Source: Burhinus oedicnemus
Lineage: Eukaryota > Chordata > Aves > Charadriiformes > Burhinidae
Assembly (NCBI GenBank): GCA_008921705.1
Contig: VFFE01009084.1
Coordinates: 1,381,139 to 1,445,138, forward strand
DNA length: 64,000 nt
Reading direction: 5' to 3'
Shown in pieces: positions 12,906-25,764 of this stretch. The notes under the pieces were generated by a model. That model was given only the letters and a program-made list of their open reading frames with translations, was not told where the DNA came from and did not search any database. Position numbers and translations under genes: made by a program. The first letter of the stretch is position 1, and every line of letters starts with the position of its first letter.

Positions 12906-13844
12906 TTGACTAGGAGAATCCTGCAGTTTTCCAGGGGGAAGAACTTGCTTTAGAAGTAGCCTAATTTAGAAACTCAGTCACAAGAGAGCACCACAGCACA
13001 CTGCAAAGTGGATGAGAAAGTTTTTCCTGGATGGGAGAAGACTACTTTCTCTTTCATGCCCACAGGCTGCCTCTTCATCCCCTGTCCCGTGACAGAATAC
13101 CAACAAGAGGGACAAGAACAGCCTCTGCCTGGGAATGAAAACTTGTCAAATGGGGCATCAGAAAACTACAGACAAGTTCCGTGTCCAGCAAGAAATCCTG
13201 CCAGCTGACTGGGGAGGGGAGCGAAGATGCAATACTCCCTAGAAGACCCAGAGGTTTTCCTTCAGGAAAACTACCTAAAAGATTATGTTTCCTTGCTTGA
13301 TTTCAAATAAGACAGTTTAGGTGCATAAGCCTTGTGAAAGGATTTATGCCATAAAGCCCAGATATAAATTTACGAAAATGAGTCGAGAAAGAACATTTTG
13401 GACACATCTGTTGTACCTTCTACTAAGTAGCTTTTTGTGTTGCCCTGCTGAACATCATGGCTTCTACAAATTTTCTTCTTAGCTGTACAACTGTGTGTAA
13501 ATGGTCGTAAGTGTCTATAGTGTCACTTCACTGTACAGTCAATCACCGAATAGGAGGCTACCTGCCTGACACCCTGAAGTTATTTCAATTCCAAGTCTAA
13601 TATTGAGGCATCATGTTATCTGTGCATATTTTGCATCTCACTCCATGATCTTGTACATGTACTGCTGCATTTCATACTTCTTCTTTTGCTACAAATCTCT
13701 TGCTGCACAAGGACATTTCTATTGCTGTGCAATCATCCAGTCCTCCTCAGCACTGATGATGTCTCCCAGCCATGCATCATCAACAACTTTCACTAGCAGA
13801 GGCTTACTCTTTGCAGCAGGACCATTAAAGAAAAATATTAATTC

Positions 13845-14130
13845 CAACTAGTCCTGAGACTGAACCTTGAGGAACACCATCTATCCTCCATACAGCTGCT
13901 TCCCTTTCAGCAGAACCCAGGTCTTCATGCAACTCACAGTATTTGCCCTAATCCCTATCTTCTCTAGATGAGGTAATAATTTCCCAAGTGGCATATACCA
14001 GATTTTACTGATAGTTAGAGGGATTCAATTTAATGTACCGCTTTTCATTTCTCTAGAAAATCAACTGCCCTATCAATATTTAAATATTGGGTTAGTCTGG
14101 TGTGAACTGCTTTTTTAAATGTTTTGTTGA
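13845..14130 (-). mobile_element. Fossil CR1-type LINE, reverse transcriptase fragment
   Basis: Read on the minus strand, 14112-14088 gives a short peptide with the QTN motif (SSHQTNP), matching the K-S-C-x-T-N-L signature of CR1/L3 reverse transcriptases. About 210 bases further along, 13880-13849 gives GVPQGSVSGL, matching the highly conserved GVPQGS(V/I)LGP motif. The order is correct and the spacing is close to that in intact CR1 elements, with some loss. Stops and frame changes interrupt the rest, so the element is long dead. It may belong with the endonuclease-linker fragment at 15690-15835 on the same strand. CR1 moves by target-primed reverse transcription. Confidence 0.75.
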
Positions 14131-15689
14131 ATTCTGTACTCCGTTCCATCCACCTCTGTTTTTCTTTATTATTTCTTTTAAAATCTTCTGCTCCTTCACA
14201 GAGTGCTCCTTAAGTTTTGTTTATGGAAGGCTACTTAGTGAGTCGTTAGCCTGAAAAGCTAGCCATTCATCTCTGGTGACGTCATTTTATGCTCAAAAGA
14301 CTTGGTAGGCTACGCCTTAAATTAACATAGTTAAAATACAGAAAATTCAGCACTGCTAATTTCTGCTGACTGAGACTAACAAACTGGCTTTTATGGGCAA
14401 ATTTCAATTCCTGTCTTTGTTTTCTAGCGCTGGTCTTCCACAAAGAAACCACAGGGTATGCTGAGAGAGCAGAAGAACTCCAGGATCGTCTTCTAGGACT
14501 CTCCCCTGCCAAATTCTTTGTTCTTGCCTGAGGCATGTGCTCAGTCTCTGTATCACATCCTCTCCTTCAGCCTTGGCTCCACCATCCATCACTCAGCCCT
14601 TAGCCTCTGTCTGTGTGCAGAAACCAGTGTCCTCCAGTGAGAGCCCCCAAGCTCACGGGCTGAGGAGTGCATCAACTCCATCTCTCCCTCTCACCCCACC
14701 TGGTTCCAGGACCAGGGGTCCCTGCTACTGCTGCAAACAGAAGTACAGATCAGCCTCAAAGGTGACTCCACCTTGATAGTGCAGGGTCTGGGAAAGGGTC
14801 TGGGATTGGCAGGATCCACGGCTGAGGTTCCAGCTGCTCACCTAGGCCATCCCAGAGAGCTCACAGACACATGCTCTGCTCCCTCCGTGCACAGGGGTGC
14901 AGTGGTGGTCACCAAGATCTCAGCAGTCAGCAACTTTGTACAAGTATGGCCAAATAGGACAACCCTCTTTTGATCTGCACTTTGCAGGCTGCTCTCTGGA
15001 AGCCCAGCATGTGCCCACATGAGTTGTTTGGTGCTTGAATCCCTTTTTTTCCTTCCCTTCAACATATGTACTATATTTGCTATTTCCCACATATGACATG
15101 CAATGATTTGCTATTTCAGAGTTATTTCAGGATTCTGGAAAAATTCCTCCTTCCAGCTGGTTTCCACCTCTCTTGTCATGCCTTCTGCTGCCACTCCAGA
15201 TTCCCAGGAGCCGTTTTACTTTTCTTTCTTGATAAAAAAATACTTCTTTTGTTTCTGAGCTACATTGAGTCCACTTGCGCATCTATTCCATATTGAATAT
15301 ATTCTACCCCTACTTCTTTTCTCAAGCTCTTCACTTAAAGGCAAAGCAATTTTTGAATATGTTTTAACTCTAGCTTTAGAAGGCTTATTTCCCCTTCATA
15401 TTTGGTGCTTTTTACTTTGTCCTGTGCTTTCTGATCTGTATGAACTGACTTCTTCGCTGATGTGTCCCTGTAATAATTTTTCCTTTGCTATGCGCTTACT
15501 CCTACCATCATTTGGAGGTGGTTGTTGACTCAAATAGTTTTGGGAACCTTTCCTTACAATTTTCTCCCTCTGCTTGTTTGGCAAATTCCTGCTAGGTTTT
15601 GTAATTTTGATTAAGGCAGACTTCAAGCCTCCTCCACATTCAAACCCCTGAGCACTTCAGTCCAGTTGACTTTACTAACCACTTCCTTT
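14131..15689. other. No gene seen; possibly interior of an old LINE
   Basis: This stretch lies between a CR1-type reverse-transcriptase fossil (left) and an endonuclease-linker fossil (right), both on the minus strand in the order expected of a single element read right to left. The spacing is larger than in an intact element, so extra sequence must have been inserted if they are one copy. A lysine-rich minus-strand frame at 15396-15626 would suit the basic linker between the two domains, but it is not diagnostic. About 14400-14900 looks unrelated to CR1. Confidence 0.4.
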
Positions 15690-15835
15690 AATTTCTCAAA
15701 CTTCACCTTCCTGAAATGACTCTATTTATTTTAAACTTAATCAACTCATGCTCATACAATGCAAGGTAATTTTCTACAATCAGCCCCTCTAGAAGGTCCT
15801 TACGCCTTCACAAAACCTAGTCTGAAATAGGTAAG
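15690..15835 (-). mobile_element. Fossil CR1-type LINE, end of endonuclease domain
   Basis: On the minus strand, 15759-15739 reads LYEHELI, corresponding to the (C/S)(S/E)(D/E)HE(M/L)(V/I) motif at the end of the apurinic-type endonuclease of CR1/L3 ORF2. Flanking plus-strand sequence (ATCAGCCCCTCTAGAAGGTCCTT and AACCTAGTCTGAAATAGG, in parts) follows the usual consensus order. The frame is broken in several places. It resembles the fossil at 25340-25760 and is probably the same or a related old family. Confidence 0.6.
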
Positions 15836-18150
15836 TGCAAATTCTCTATGCCCTTTTGTGATTGTGACAGAGAGAAAATGAACAGTGTTTAAGGACTCTG
15901 AGCTTTTAAGATCATAATGAAGCAACAGGATCTGTAAATACAGTTTTCCTTCACAATAAGCCGTAAATTTGTACGTGCTTCGTCTGACAAACTTTTGTTT
16001 TGCAAGTGTACTGAAATAACATATGCTGAAGGTAAAATCTTGGCTTTATGGGAATAAACAGGGAACTGAGTTTAGTAATGTTAGGACTTCGCCCAAGAGT
16101 TGTGCAAGTAATATCAAGTGTGGGAGCTCTCAGCCCGCCCTTAGAGAAGCTGGCTATGTATCACATCCAGTATGTCAGGAAAAACAGGCTGATAAAAGGC
16201 ACCTGGGAGCAGGCTCGTATTTTTTTACTTTTGCATGTACTCTGTGCATTTTTGCAAAAGTTCTAGGTAACAGTTGGGAGTCCAATGTGGTGAGAAAATG
16301 TTGACCTAAAAACGAAATGTATTATCTGGCAGTAACATCATGTCTTTAACTGAAACATAAAATGTAGGCCCAAATTAAAGCATAGGTGTTATAGTCATGG
16401 GCACTGGGCCTCATATGTTATGTTCGATGAAGAGATACAGTTTTTCCTTTCAGCTTAGTCTGTTTCTGATTCATCACTCCTGTAACTAAAGATGGATGAA
16501 AATTTTAATAAGAACTCATTCGAATTTTTCTTCTTCATATAAAAACCACAGGCTTCAACTACCCTAATTTGTAGTTTCATGATACTCAATATCCAAGAAG
16601 CATTCAGGTGTCTAGCTTGCACCCTGAACGTCCTTGCAAATCTTAAAATTTCAGTGCAACTATTTGCTCCTTAAAGTATTCCTACCAGGCATTCATCACC
16701 TTGTTTTGCTCAAGAGCTTCTACCGCTTACCCAGAAGAGAGAAGTGTTATAGCATACCACGAGCAACAGACAAAAAAATCCCAAAGACAGACAGGCACGA
16801 GGCCATCTTCTCTCCGAGAAGTCTGTGTGCTTGGGGGCTGGTGAGAAGGAGGTCATGGGGCAGGAGTGCAGGTGGCTACTGTACAAGCTAGCACAGGTAA
16901 TTTCAAGACAGTTTAAATATCCTTACAATATGCTTCACTTCAACCGCGACGAGTAGGACGTCATGGAAAGGCCCCCGGCAGATGTCAGACCCCATCCCTC
17001 TGGCAGCACAGAGCAGAGAGCAAGGCAGACTGGCCCACCGCAGTGGAACAGCCACGTGGCTACCAGTCACCCCCTGGGCAGCCCATCACAGGCGTCTGCA
17101 CCATGTTAACCGTGTCTTTGCACTGAACATTTGAAACTTTAGAGCATTAAGTACCACTAGAAGTCAATGGATATTATGTTCCCATTTTCCAGTAAGGTGT
17201 TTTTCGCAATGCAAAATTGCTTTTAACAATGTTATCCTTAGGCATTTCGGATTCTGTGTACAATTACAAGTCAAATTTAAAAACTGGACTTGAACTTATG
17301 GTTTGCTTAGGTTCTTGTGAAATCTTCACCAGAAGAAACTAGCCACAGTGTGAGGATTACGTGACAAATACCTACAAATAAATATGACACACACAAAAGT
17401 CCTGATTAGTTGGCCCAAGGAGCAAGTTCTTAATATATTCACCAGTTTTACGTGAAGCACTTGTACAACATTTTTGTTTTCTTTCCCCAGTTCCTACAGA
17501 GAGATGAGCACAGGGTCTGAGCCACCTGAAGGAGCAGACCTGCACTCGGCTTGGCTAGCTTTCAGATCCCTTTGCCCATCCCCTCTATACCGTGAAGCCT
17601 GCTCTTCTTTGCCACCTATCTTACATTGGAGAATAACAAATACGCACAAGAGCAGGGAAACAAGAGCAGGAGGAGCAAATCAGAGTGAACCACTTATTGT
17701 AATAAAGCATACAGTTTTTCTTCTTCTCTAGTATTTACGAGAGAATAGATATCAGGTTTCTGACCAAACCAACTGCAGCAGGCTTTGTAGACAAATGAAG
17801 CTTTAAAAGGCTGTTTAAATCCAGGTTTCTCATGATCCCTCCTGGCAAAGAATTAATCAGTTCAACATGTGAGGGGGTGGGTTGGTCAATGTTGAATTGA
17901 TGTCTGAATCCCATACAGACAAAATAGTCTGTTTGTTTTTCTTTCAAAGTACAAAACTTTGTTGTTTCCTGAAGGACCACAATTCATAATTCTTCCCAAA
18001 AGGAAAAAAAAATCTGTATTTATATTTTTGTTCTGAGCACGTATTTCTTTTACTTGGGTGGTAAGCTATTAACATAGTACTTAATAAATTGTGATCTTTC
18101 TGAAACCTGTCCTCAAAAATGCAGAAGCTTAAGCCAGCTATCAGTGTTGT

Positions 18151-18370
18151 CAATAATTAAGTTTTACAGTTTCATGGTTATCTTGTAAGAATTCCAGATA
18201 AGTCAAACAAGAATGACTAATTGCTATGGCAAAGTGTTACGGACATTAACAAATAATTTGTCATTGTAATGAATTACACCCTTGTATTACAGCTAATTAT
18301 TAATGCTTGCTTAACTTTGGGGGGAGGGGGGTGGTAGGTATTTGATTACTGATTATAATTTTCTAATTAC
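18151..18370. promoter_or_regulatory. TAAT/ATTA-dense block, possible enhancer
   Basis: About 15 TAAT or ATTA cores, the minimal homeodomain binding site, occur within 220 bases, including GCTAATTATTAATGC and GTAATGAATTAC. Homeodomain-site clusters of this kind are typical of conserved developmental enhancers in vertebrate gene deserts. AT-richness alone raises the count, and I cannot test conservation, so this is only a candidate. Confidence 0.25.
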
Positions 18371-20467
18371 TGCTGGCAGTCAAATATTTTTCTTCCATTT
18401 CCCAAATAACAGCTATTAGGCTAAAATGTGTCTGGGCAAATCTCCTATATGCTTGCACAGTTCTGCAAATGGAGATCAGCACAGAGTAAAAGCCAGAGCT
18501 CAGCCTGGGACACTCTGTTCTTTCTCACCATGCAAATGCACGTTTTTCTGAATGCATTTTTCTCTTCTCTTATACTGTCGGCAGCATCCACTTGTATGTT
18601 ATGAGGAGATTTCTTCTGGGAAGGAAACTCAGGGAGAAAGTGAGAATTTCTTTTAGCCAGTGGCAGTCAAAAAGACTCACAACAAGACTGTGCAAATGCT
18701 GTTTATGGCCACTGTCTGTAACGCAGACCACACGGCTACTGGCAACACCTCCATCGAGGGCTTGCTGTTCAGAAACCAGTATGGAGCTCGACCAAAGACA
18801 GAGGTGTATCCTCCACAGGAAGAGGGACTGATGTTGGACTACAGAGAATTTTGGAGAGGCAGGCCTTTTACATACTCTTTTATTTTGCATCAAAATTGAT
18901 TTCAAGAGAGACTGCAAATCTCTTGCTTTCTCGCGTGTTGGTTAACAGACCAACCTTCTAACAAACCTCTGGGTCAATGCAGCATGGCACAACTCTTTCC
19001 ATTCGTAACAAATACCTTGCTGTACTGTCATAATCCTCAACTATTTTTTCAGTCTTAACGTACTGTCCAAACATTTCCAGTGGCATTTTGTTCATGTGTA
19101 TGCACCAAATTGCTTTGCCACATCAGCCTGCCATTTCATTCTTGCTCTCAGATACCAGCCTCAGTATCTTTTGATAGACCATTATTTCACCTCTGTCACA
19201 TGGCCCCTGCCACCCTGGGAGGCACTCAGGCTCCCCTCATTCGTAACAACATTTCCTTAGAACAGGGAAGGCCAGAGGAGTCTGTCGTATCGTGCAACCA
19301 TGTGCTACCTGTAAGAAAGCTACAATGGAAAAGAACTGGACAGAAGTGGGCAAAAGCAAATTCATGCCATAAATATAATCCCCAATTTTGCATGTTTTGC
19401 TCTAGTGATGTTGCCTTTAATATAAAAGTCCTGCATTTACAATGTTACTCTTTATTTAGTAAAACAACCCTTGTTTTTAAAAACATTTATGTTTTTAAAA
19501 AAAACATTTACCGGAATCGCCTCTGCCACTTCTACAAATGTACTGGTGTAGTTCATACACTCCTTTTAGTCCTCAGAGGTATCAATTCTTATAAGGCTTT
19601 TTGTCTTCTGAGTGTGGGGAAACCCTTTTGCCATTTTATTAAGTAGCTGTATAATCCATGAAACATATACTTGTAATCCTTCATGCGCTTATTCTTTGGC
19701 ACACTGGTCCTTCACTTGGGCAGCTAAATGACCTCAAACACAACAGCTATACCACTGAGGACTCCAGCAAGTCGGTACTTATCCATGTGAGTAAAATCAG
19801 GACCCTGTTCTGACTTCTTGCATAAAATTTTTACTCCTGCATTTCAAAAAATAATAATTAAAACTATTGTCCATGGACTTCCACATACTTTGTGAAGCTC
19901 AGTGTAAACTTAAATGATGGTCTGACTTAATGTAGTGAACGGCAAACTGCCACAGCAGAGGGGCAGGTCAACGGGATGCTCGTTGGCCACCACGCTGGGT
20001 CAGTAACTCTGGCAAAGGAGCGGGGCCACGGGTGACCTCTTCCATCTCCCTCGTGAGGAATGCTGGAGCCTGTACGTCTGAATGCTTGGTGACCACTTCC
20101 CTGCCCGCTTCAGAGATGGCAGCCGCTAACTGAGGCTTGAAGCTGAATTATTTGCTGAATTTTGGAATGTGATTTAATTACAACTAGAACCAATGCCAGC
20201 TATGTAGATTTCTGAGTTATTAAATTCCTCCAGTAGATGAGCAGACTCCCTTGCTTAGCTCCTAGAAACTCTTTGGTGGTTTTGAAGTTTGTATAAAATT
20301 ACACAAAGGATCTTTTCCCATCTTGGAGATGTTCAGATGTGAGTTTAAGGACAATTTATTGGGTTGGCAAAACAAAGGTTAATTTAATGGTGGTATTATT
20401 AATCAAAGGATTAGCTGCCATCTCTAGCTTTACCTTGAGTATCAGAGTCCTAGAAACTAAATTTGTA

Positions 20468-20512
20468 GTAATAATAATAATTTAAAAAAAACAAAACAAA
20501 ACAAAAAAAAAC
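20468..20512. repeat. Simple repeat (TAA)n then A-rich (AAAAC)n
   Basis: Four to five AAT triplets are followed by A8-C-A4-C-A4-C-A9, an ordinary A-rich microsatellite. No retrocopied gene was recognised upstream or downstream. Confidence 0.9.
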
Positions 20513-23500
20513 CAAGAACAATCTGAGTGTTAAATGTGGCAAACTTTGAACAAATCCAGAAGGAAGGGAAGATAAAAAATGTGAATTAATCTTAGCCAGA
20601 GAGAAACTTAGAAACTCTAAAAATAACAGCCTATTGTCTCTTCCCATATACCTTCAGCAGTAGCCGGCTACCAGCAAGTCAGTATATGGCTGTGAATACA
20701 TATGAAGATAGCTGATATCCCAGAGCATCCGAAATAGCTGTCTCCAAACTCAAAAGTAATCCAGAAGATCCAGTAGGGACCCTGGCAGTAACAGATAACA
20801 GCGACAGGGAGGAAAAAGGCTGTAATCCAGCTATATTTTCACTCATTCCCTATAATTTTTCCCAAGAAGATGACTGTCATCCACCAACTACCGGCTCTTC
20901 AGGCTACTCAGGCACACACTGAAAATTGACTACAGCAGATGCAATTAACCTTTGCTCTTCAGCAAGGACTTGTAGAATAAAAGGCAGTAACGGGCTGATA
21001 CTGAAATCTGCATGGCATTTGAAAGCATGTAAATATTAATGGTTGTGCAGGGCTGTAATGGTACCAGGTAGGCTTCCTGAGGTGCCTCCTACATAACCGT
21101 GCTCAAGAACAGACAACCAGCTTCTGATGAGCAATATATTTGAGTGAAATTAAACTCTCAGGCCATTTGCAATGCTTACAAAACTGAGAAAGCATTAGGA
21201 AAACATGCAGAAAATGAACACATTGTCTAATTTGCTTCAACTGGATCTCATCTGAAGCTGAGCAATGGGAGCATAACGCACCACCCTTCTCATCCTGATC
21301 CACCTCACACCCTGACACAGGTCCTGCGTGAAAGCTTGGGTACCTGGTGCTTTGGTGGATTGCAGGGTTTCATTACGATATCTGTCCAGGAAGATGTCCC
21401 CGTCGATCAGGAGAAGACCCACCAGGGAAAAGGTTAGGAGCTTTTACAGCACTTTGGGCCAAAGGAGAGCCCTCACTTAGGGCTCGACTCCAGCCTAGTA
21501 GAAGGGTGAGCCTGCTTGAGGAAGGACCCCATTGTGGGATGGGGGTTTTCTTCCAGTTTTAATTGAGCTCTGAGTTTTGCCTACAGTTTATTTAGCTTGC
21601 TGCAGCCTAGGCATCTGTGAAGTGTCAGACCACATTTGGCTGTGGGTCTCCTCATCTGACAGGAAGGTGTGAAAGGGGATTTTGCAAGAAACATGCAGTG
21701 GAATTTCTGTTATTTACAGCTTTTTCCTGTTAAAAGTCATGGGGTTTTGTAAGTATTTAGTGAATTGATTTTTTTCCTACCCTCTTATCCTTCCACATTT
21801 TAATCTTCTCAATGGAAGTCCTGAGAAGGAGGGGATGGCCTGTGGGGAAAGTGGGTAAAATCAGAAACACATTCAACATAAAAGAGTTTGTGAGAAATCT
21901 TAAGGATTATTTTCTTCCTGGGGGAAAATATTTCTTTAAAATCATCCCTAGTTTTACAGGAAAGGGGGCTTGGTAATGTCAGGTTGGCCCAGAAATTTAC
22001 TTTCATCGAAGCTTATATTGAACTAAGCTGTTTAATGTTTCTCTTTTCCCTGATTTTTTCCCTAAAGGAGACCAGATTGCTACTGTGCTTTAACTCTGCC
22101 AAGTAGGTTTTCATACAATTTTCACCAAATTTCTTCCTCATTTCCTACAAGTTCAGTTACTGCCATGCTACATGTTTTTCTTTATAAGAAAAGCTGTAAA
22201 ACCTCACAAAAGACATTTTTGTGCCAGCTTCAATGTGAAACTGGGTCTTTCATGATCAAGATCTCAAAACTTTAAGTAGAGAATAAAAATTAACATAACC
22301 ATCTTCTGTTAAATAATTACAATAAGAATAACAAATATACATATAATTTTTAATTATCTCCATAGCATATAAGAATTTGAGGTTAGGTGTTAAACATTTA
22401 AGGATGTGCTATTCTTTGGAAATCCAATAAGGCAAAGAAACCTTGTTTTCAAAGTGCAAGATAACTTAACCATTGGCTAACGTTACTAGTAATGTGTCAC
22501 AGAAGAACCGTTTGGCAGGAGTTAATACAAGTATCTTTGTTACCAATGGTGGTGGGTTTTTTCTAAAAGAGAGCTATTTACCATTTTAATTCAAAAATTG
22601 TGTCAACCTCTTCTATGAAGCACAACGCATTGAAAAGCTCCATTACAACCCAGCAAATGATGGTGGCTGCATGTATACTGTGAAGGATGGCATATGGGCT
22701 GTGAATTTTGCAATATTCCTGTCCCCTTGAATATTGTCAAGTTACAGGTCAAGCCTCTCATCAACTTCAGCCTCCCCTTCTTAGCATAATGGGAGAATGC
22801 TTTTCATCCGATATGGGCAAGTTCCTAAATCCCTGCTGCTCTCTGCTGGGCTGCAGCCCCACTGGCTGTGACCTGGAGAAATTTATGTTATTTGGGCAGG
22901 ACATAGTGACAAGATGTGGCCCTCAGAACCGCAACAACCCTGAAGGCAGGGAAATATTCAGGTAAAGACTCTTCTTCTGAAGTTCTCACCTTGATGTTCT
23001 TCACCAAGTTTGTCCTGCTGCTTCTCACTCTTAATATGAAAAGGAGAGCGAAGACCTATTCATGTGATGGTTTGGATGAAAGCAGTTAAAAAAATGAACA
23101 AGAAAAGGAAAACACATGAGAAAAGGAGACTTTACCCTAAGAACAGCGTAAAGGCAGCTGGTAGTATGACCTAAAGCCTCTGCATAGTTGGGATATCATT
23201 TAGGAAATTACATCTTTTCTCCACAGCCAAGAGAAATGTCAGCCTTTGGTCTTATCTTTACTTTACCTTACTTTGGGGTATTTCTAATTTTTCCCCATCC
23301 TCCTGAGTTCCTCTGAGGAAAAGAAAGTGTTTTAGCAATTGATGCTCAGCACAAAGGACCTCTAGGCTTTGGTGAATTTGCCTCAAGAGCCCATGCACAC
23401 ACTTCTTTGAATTTCATTGTCATCTATAGCATAAACAGCAGGAAGTCTCCCATAGAAAGAGGCCTCTTTTCCTGGATGTCTAAAGGCAAATACGCATTTA

Positions 23501-23589
23501 GGATTTATTTGCATTACAGTAAGGTGAAGAGGCCCCAGCTGAGATCACAACAGTGCTTTTTTTCCAGGTGCTCATTACACAAAAAATAG

Positions 23590-23728
23590 AAGTCCTTGCT
23601 TCTGAAAGTTTACAATCTAACTATGGGAGACAAAGCAAGAATTATCGCCCCTTTTCTTGCAGAGATGGCATTAAGACACTAAGAAATAAACTAATGACTC
23701 CAGAAATCACAAGAGGAGTCCATAACCT
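23590..23728 (-). repeat. Decayed MIR-like ancient SINE
   Basis: The plus strand carries TCCTTGCTTCTGAAAGTTTACAATCTAA (in blocks), then TTATCGCCCCTTTTCTTGCAG, GGCATTAAGACAC, and CCAGAAATCACAAGAGGAGTC. These follow in order the reverse complement of the widespread amniote tRNA-type SINE tail (TTATCCCCATTTTACAG, GGAACTGAGGCAC, CCAAGGTCACACAGGAAGTC). The sense strand of the element is therefore minus. It is heavily diverged and certainly inactive. The family is named by resemblance only. Confidence 0.6.
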
Positions 23729-25339
23729 AAATTTGCCATGCTTTATTGCTTGGGTAGAGTGACCTAAGTTTTCCTTGCCTCCTGTTCTCGTCTACCTGGT
23801 TTGTTCTGATGCTGCGACACGTGGGGCCCTGCAGATAGTGCATAGAGCAGTCACAGCAGCCAGGAGCACACCAGTGTCTGCTCATGGACACTCCAGGTCG
23901 CCCCACAGTCCTCCCGCCCCAATGTCTCATCCTCAAGGTGAGCTGGGGCTCTTTGCATTAGAAAACAGTGTAAGAGACCCCTTGAAATGATCCATTTCTG
24001 CAAAGAGGAAGTTTTCTTCCTTGCTCCCAACTCTTAGAGATTTCCTTGTCCTCCGAAACTTGAAGTTTTAGGCCTTGTGGGAACCTTTTATTACCACTAT
24101 TAGCTTTACTTTGGATGATCTCATCATTCATGTAAAATTCAATTCCTACGTGAGGAATATATACTAATGAAGGGGTCAAATAAACTCATAGGGATTAACC
24201 CTCTCTGGTCTCCTTTGGGAAACTGAAAGCATATTTTTTTTTATTCTTGGCCTGTTTTCCAGACCAATAACTTTCTGCATTTATTGAGTCTTCTGAGGAT
24301 TTTCTTCCAGCTTTGAGAAAGTTAGCCGAACCTTCCCCTACGGACATCCTGTCTTTCGCTTCAGTCACCTGCACGGTACATTTTTGTAAACTATTATTGA
24401 TTGCCACTAAAGTCCTCAATATTTTTTAAAGCACTATTAAAACTTTATCTTGTAGAGTGCTTATTTGTTGGAAAGAGAAGGGACGCTTGTGTCCCTTCAT
24501 GCATCTTGCTCTCGGGAGACAGCAAAGGTGAATTACCTCTGACTCTACCCAGCAGAGCCAAAGGGCATCAGCAAGAGTAAACATTTCCACAAAAGGTCTC
24601 ATCCATGCACACTGAAAGAGGTTTGTCAACACCTTTTGTTTTTTCCCCCCTTCTTAAATACAGGCATTATCTTTGCTGATATCCAGGTTTATGATACTGA
24701 CTCATTTTGATAGTTTTCCTGAAGAAATATACAGATGGACTAGCAAGTTCATGGACATGTTCTGCCAAAATCCTGGGAAAGTGTTTTACCCCTCATTGGC
24801 TGCAGGAGCCTCTTGCAGTTTTACTTCTGCCTCCAGTATCCATTGCCAGATGTATTCCTGCGATCAGTCTTATCTTTACCTCTATATGCAGCCTCATTTC
24901 TTCTGCCGAAAGGGAGTTACAGTATTTATTTGAGTTTGGAGTAATACCTGACTATTCTGAATCTGTATCCAATTCCACTTCTTTTTCACTATTTTCTTAA
25001 AAAATACGCAGCTGAAGAACTTCATGCTTTTTTTTAGTCTTCTTTCTGAGTTATGAGTCAGCTTGACTTAGCAATTCTCACCTCAGCACTACAGTTTTTC
25101 ACTTATAACACACAGTGCTCTTCACCCATCAGAAATTTTTTCTGTTTCTTAGAGGCTCTCTGTCTGCTTGCCTAGGCTTAATATCGTTATGGTAGTTATT
25201 TATCTGTTTACATCCAGTGCTTCTTTTTGAAAATCTTTCCGTGTCACTTCTGATGCAAACTCTTAATGATACAAACAGCTTTGTGAGCCTCCTCTGCATC
25301 CAAGCCTTATATTCTCCAGACTAGTCCAACGAAAATGAT

Positions 25340-25760
25340 CTGCCTTATTTTATCAAAGTTAAGCTTTTCAATTTATTAGTCTTAGTTGTCTTATTTGTGT
25401 TTGTCTAGCCACTTAACTCAAATGGGATTAGTTCATGTTCACTTGGTCCACGGTTATTTTCTATAATGTAATTTCTTCTACAATACCACTCACTGCTCAC
25501 TTAAATCAAGTCTAATGAAATATTGCCTCTTGTTTTTCCAGTGATTGTTTAGTGAAAAGCTATTGGTTATTACACCTTTGAACATCTGAGCCACCATTAG
25601 TAACATTTTTTTCTCCATTCTATTAACTTGCTTGTTAAAGTCACCCAAAATTACATTGTCCATGCTCAGATTTGACTCTGGGGTCTACAACTAACTTACA
25701 GTACCCTCCCAGTAGAACCTGTCTTGCAAGCCATCTCAAAATGCACAGTGACCCGAACAG
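25340..25760 (-). mobile_element. Fossil CR1-type LINE, endonuclease domain
   Basis: Minus-strand reading gives three landmarks in the right order. GDFN at 25645-25634 (LGDFNK) is the catalytic-site motif of the LINE endonuclease. A block near 25533-25503 reads RGNISLDLI, matching R(R)GALLDLILTN. GPSEHELIP near 25448-25424 matches the GSSDHE(L/M)(V/I) motif near the domain end. A stop follows the second block and the frame shifts between blocks. The endonuclease nicks target DNA to prime reverse transcription in live elements; this copy is an ancient remnant. Similar sequence may extend left to about 25000. Confidence 0.75.
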
Positions 25761-25764
25761 TTTC

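Larger units (their letters stand above)
15836..23589. other. Non-coding DNA, no gene seen
   Basis: Single-copy sequence. The longest open frame, 188 codons at 19080-19646 (plus), is rich in cysteine, phenylalanine and histidine, has no recognisable motif and crosses AT-rich low-complexity sequence, so I judge it accidental. A TAAT-rich block is at 18151-18370 and a simple repeat at 20468-20512. A G6-A-G6 run lies at 18319-18331. Confidence 0.7.

Noticed and set aside
19080..19646. 188-codon open frame
   Set aside because: Cysteine-, phenylalanine- and lysine-rich with low-complexity AT runs (repeated Lys/Asn/Ile/Tyr/Phe near the end); no motif recognised.
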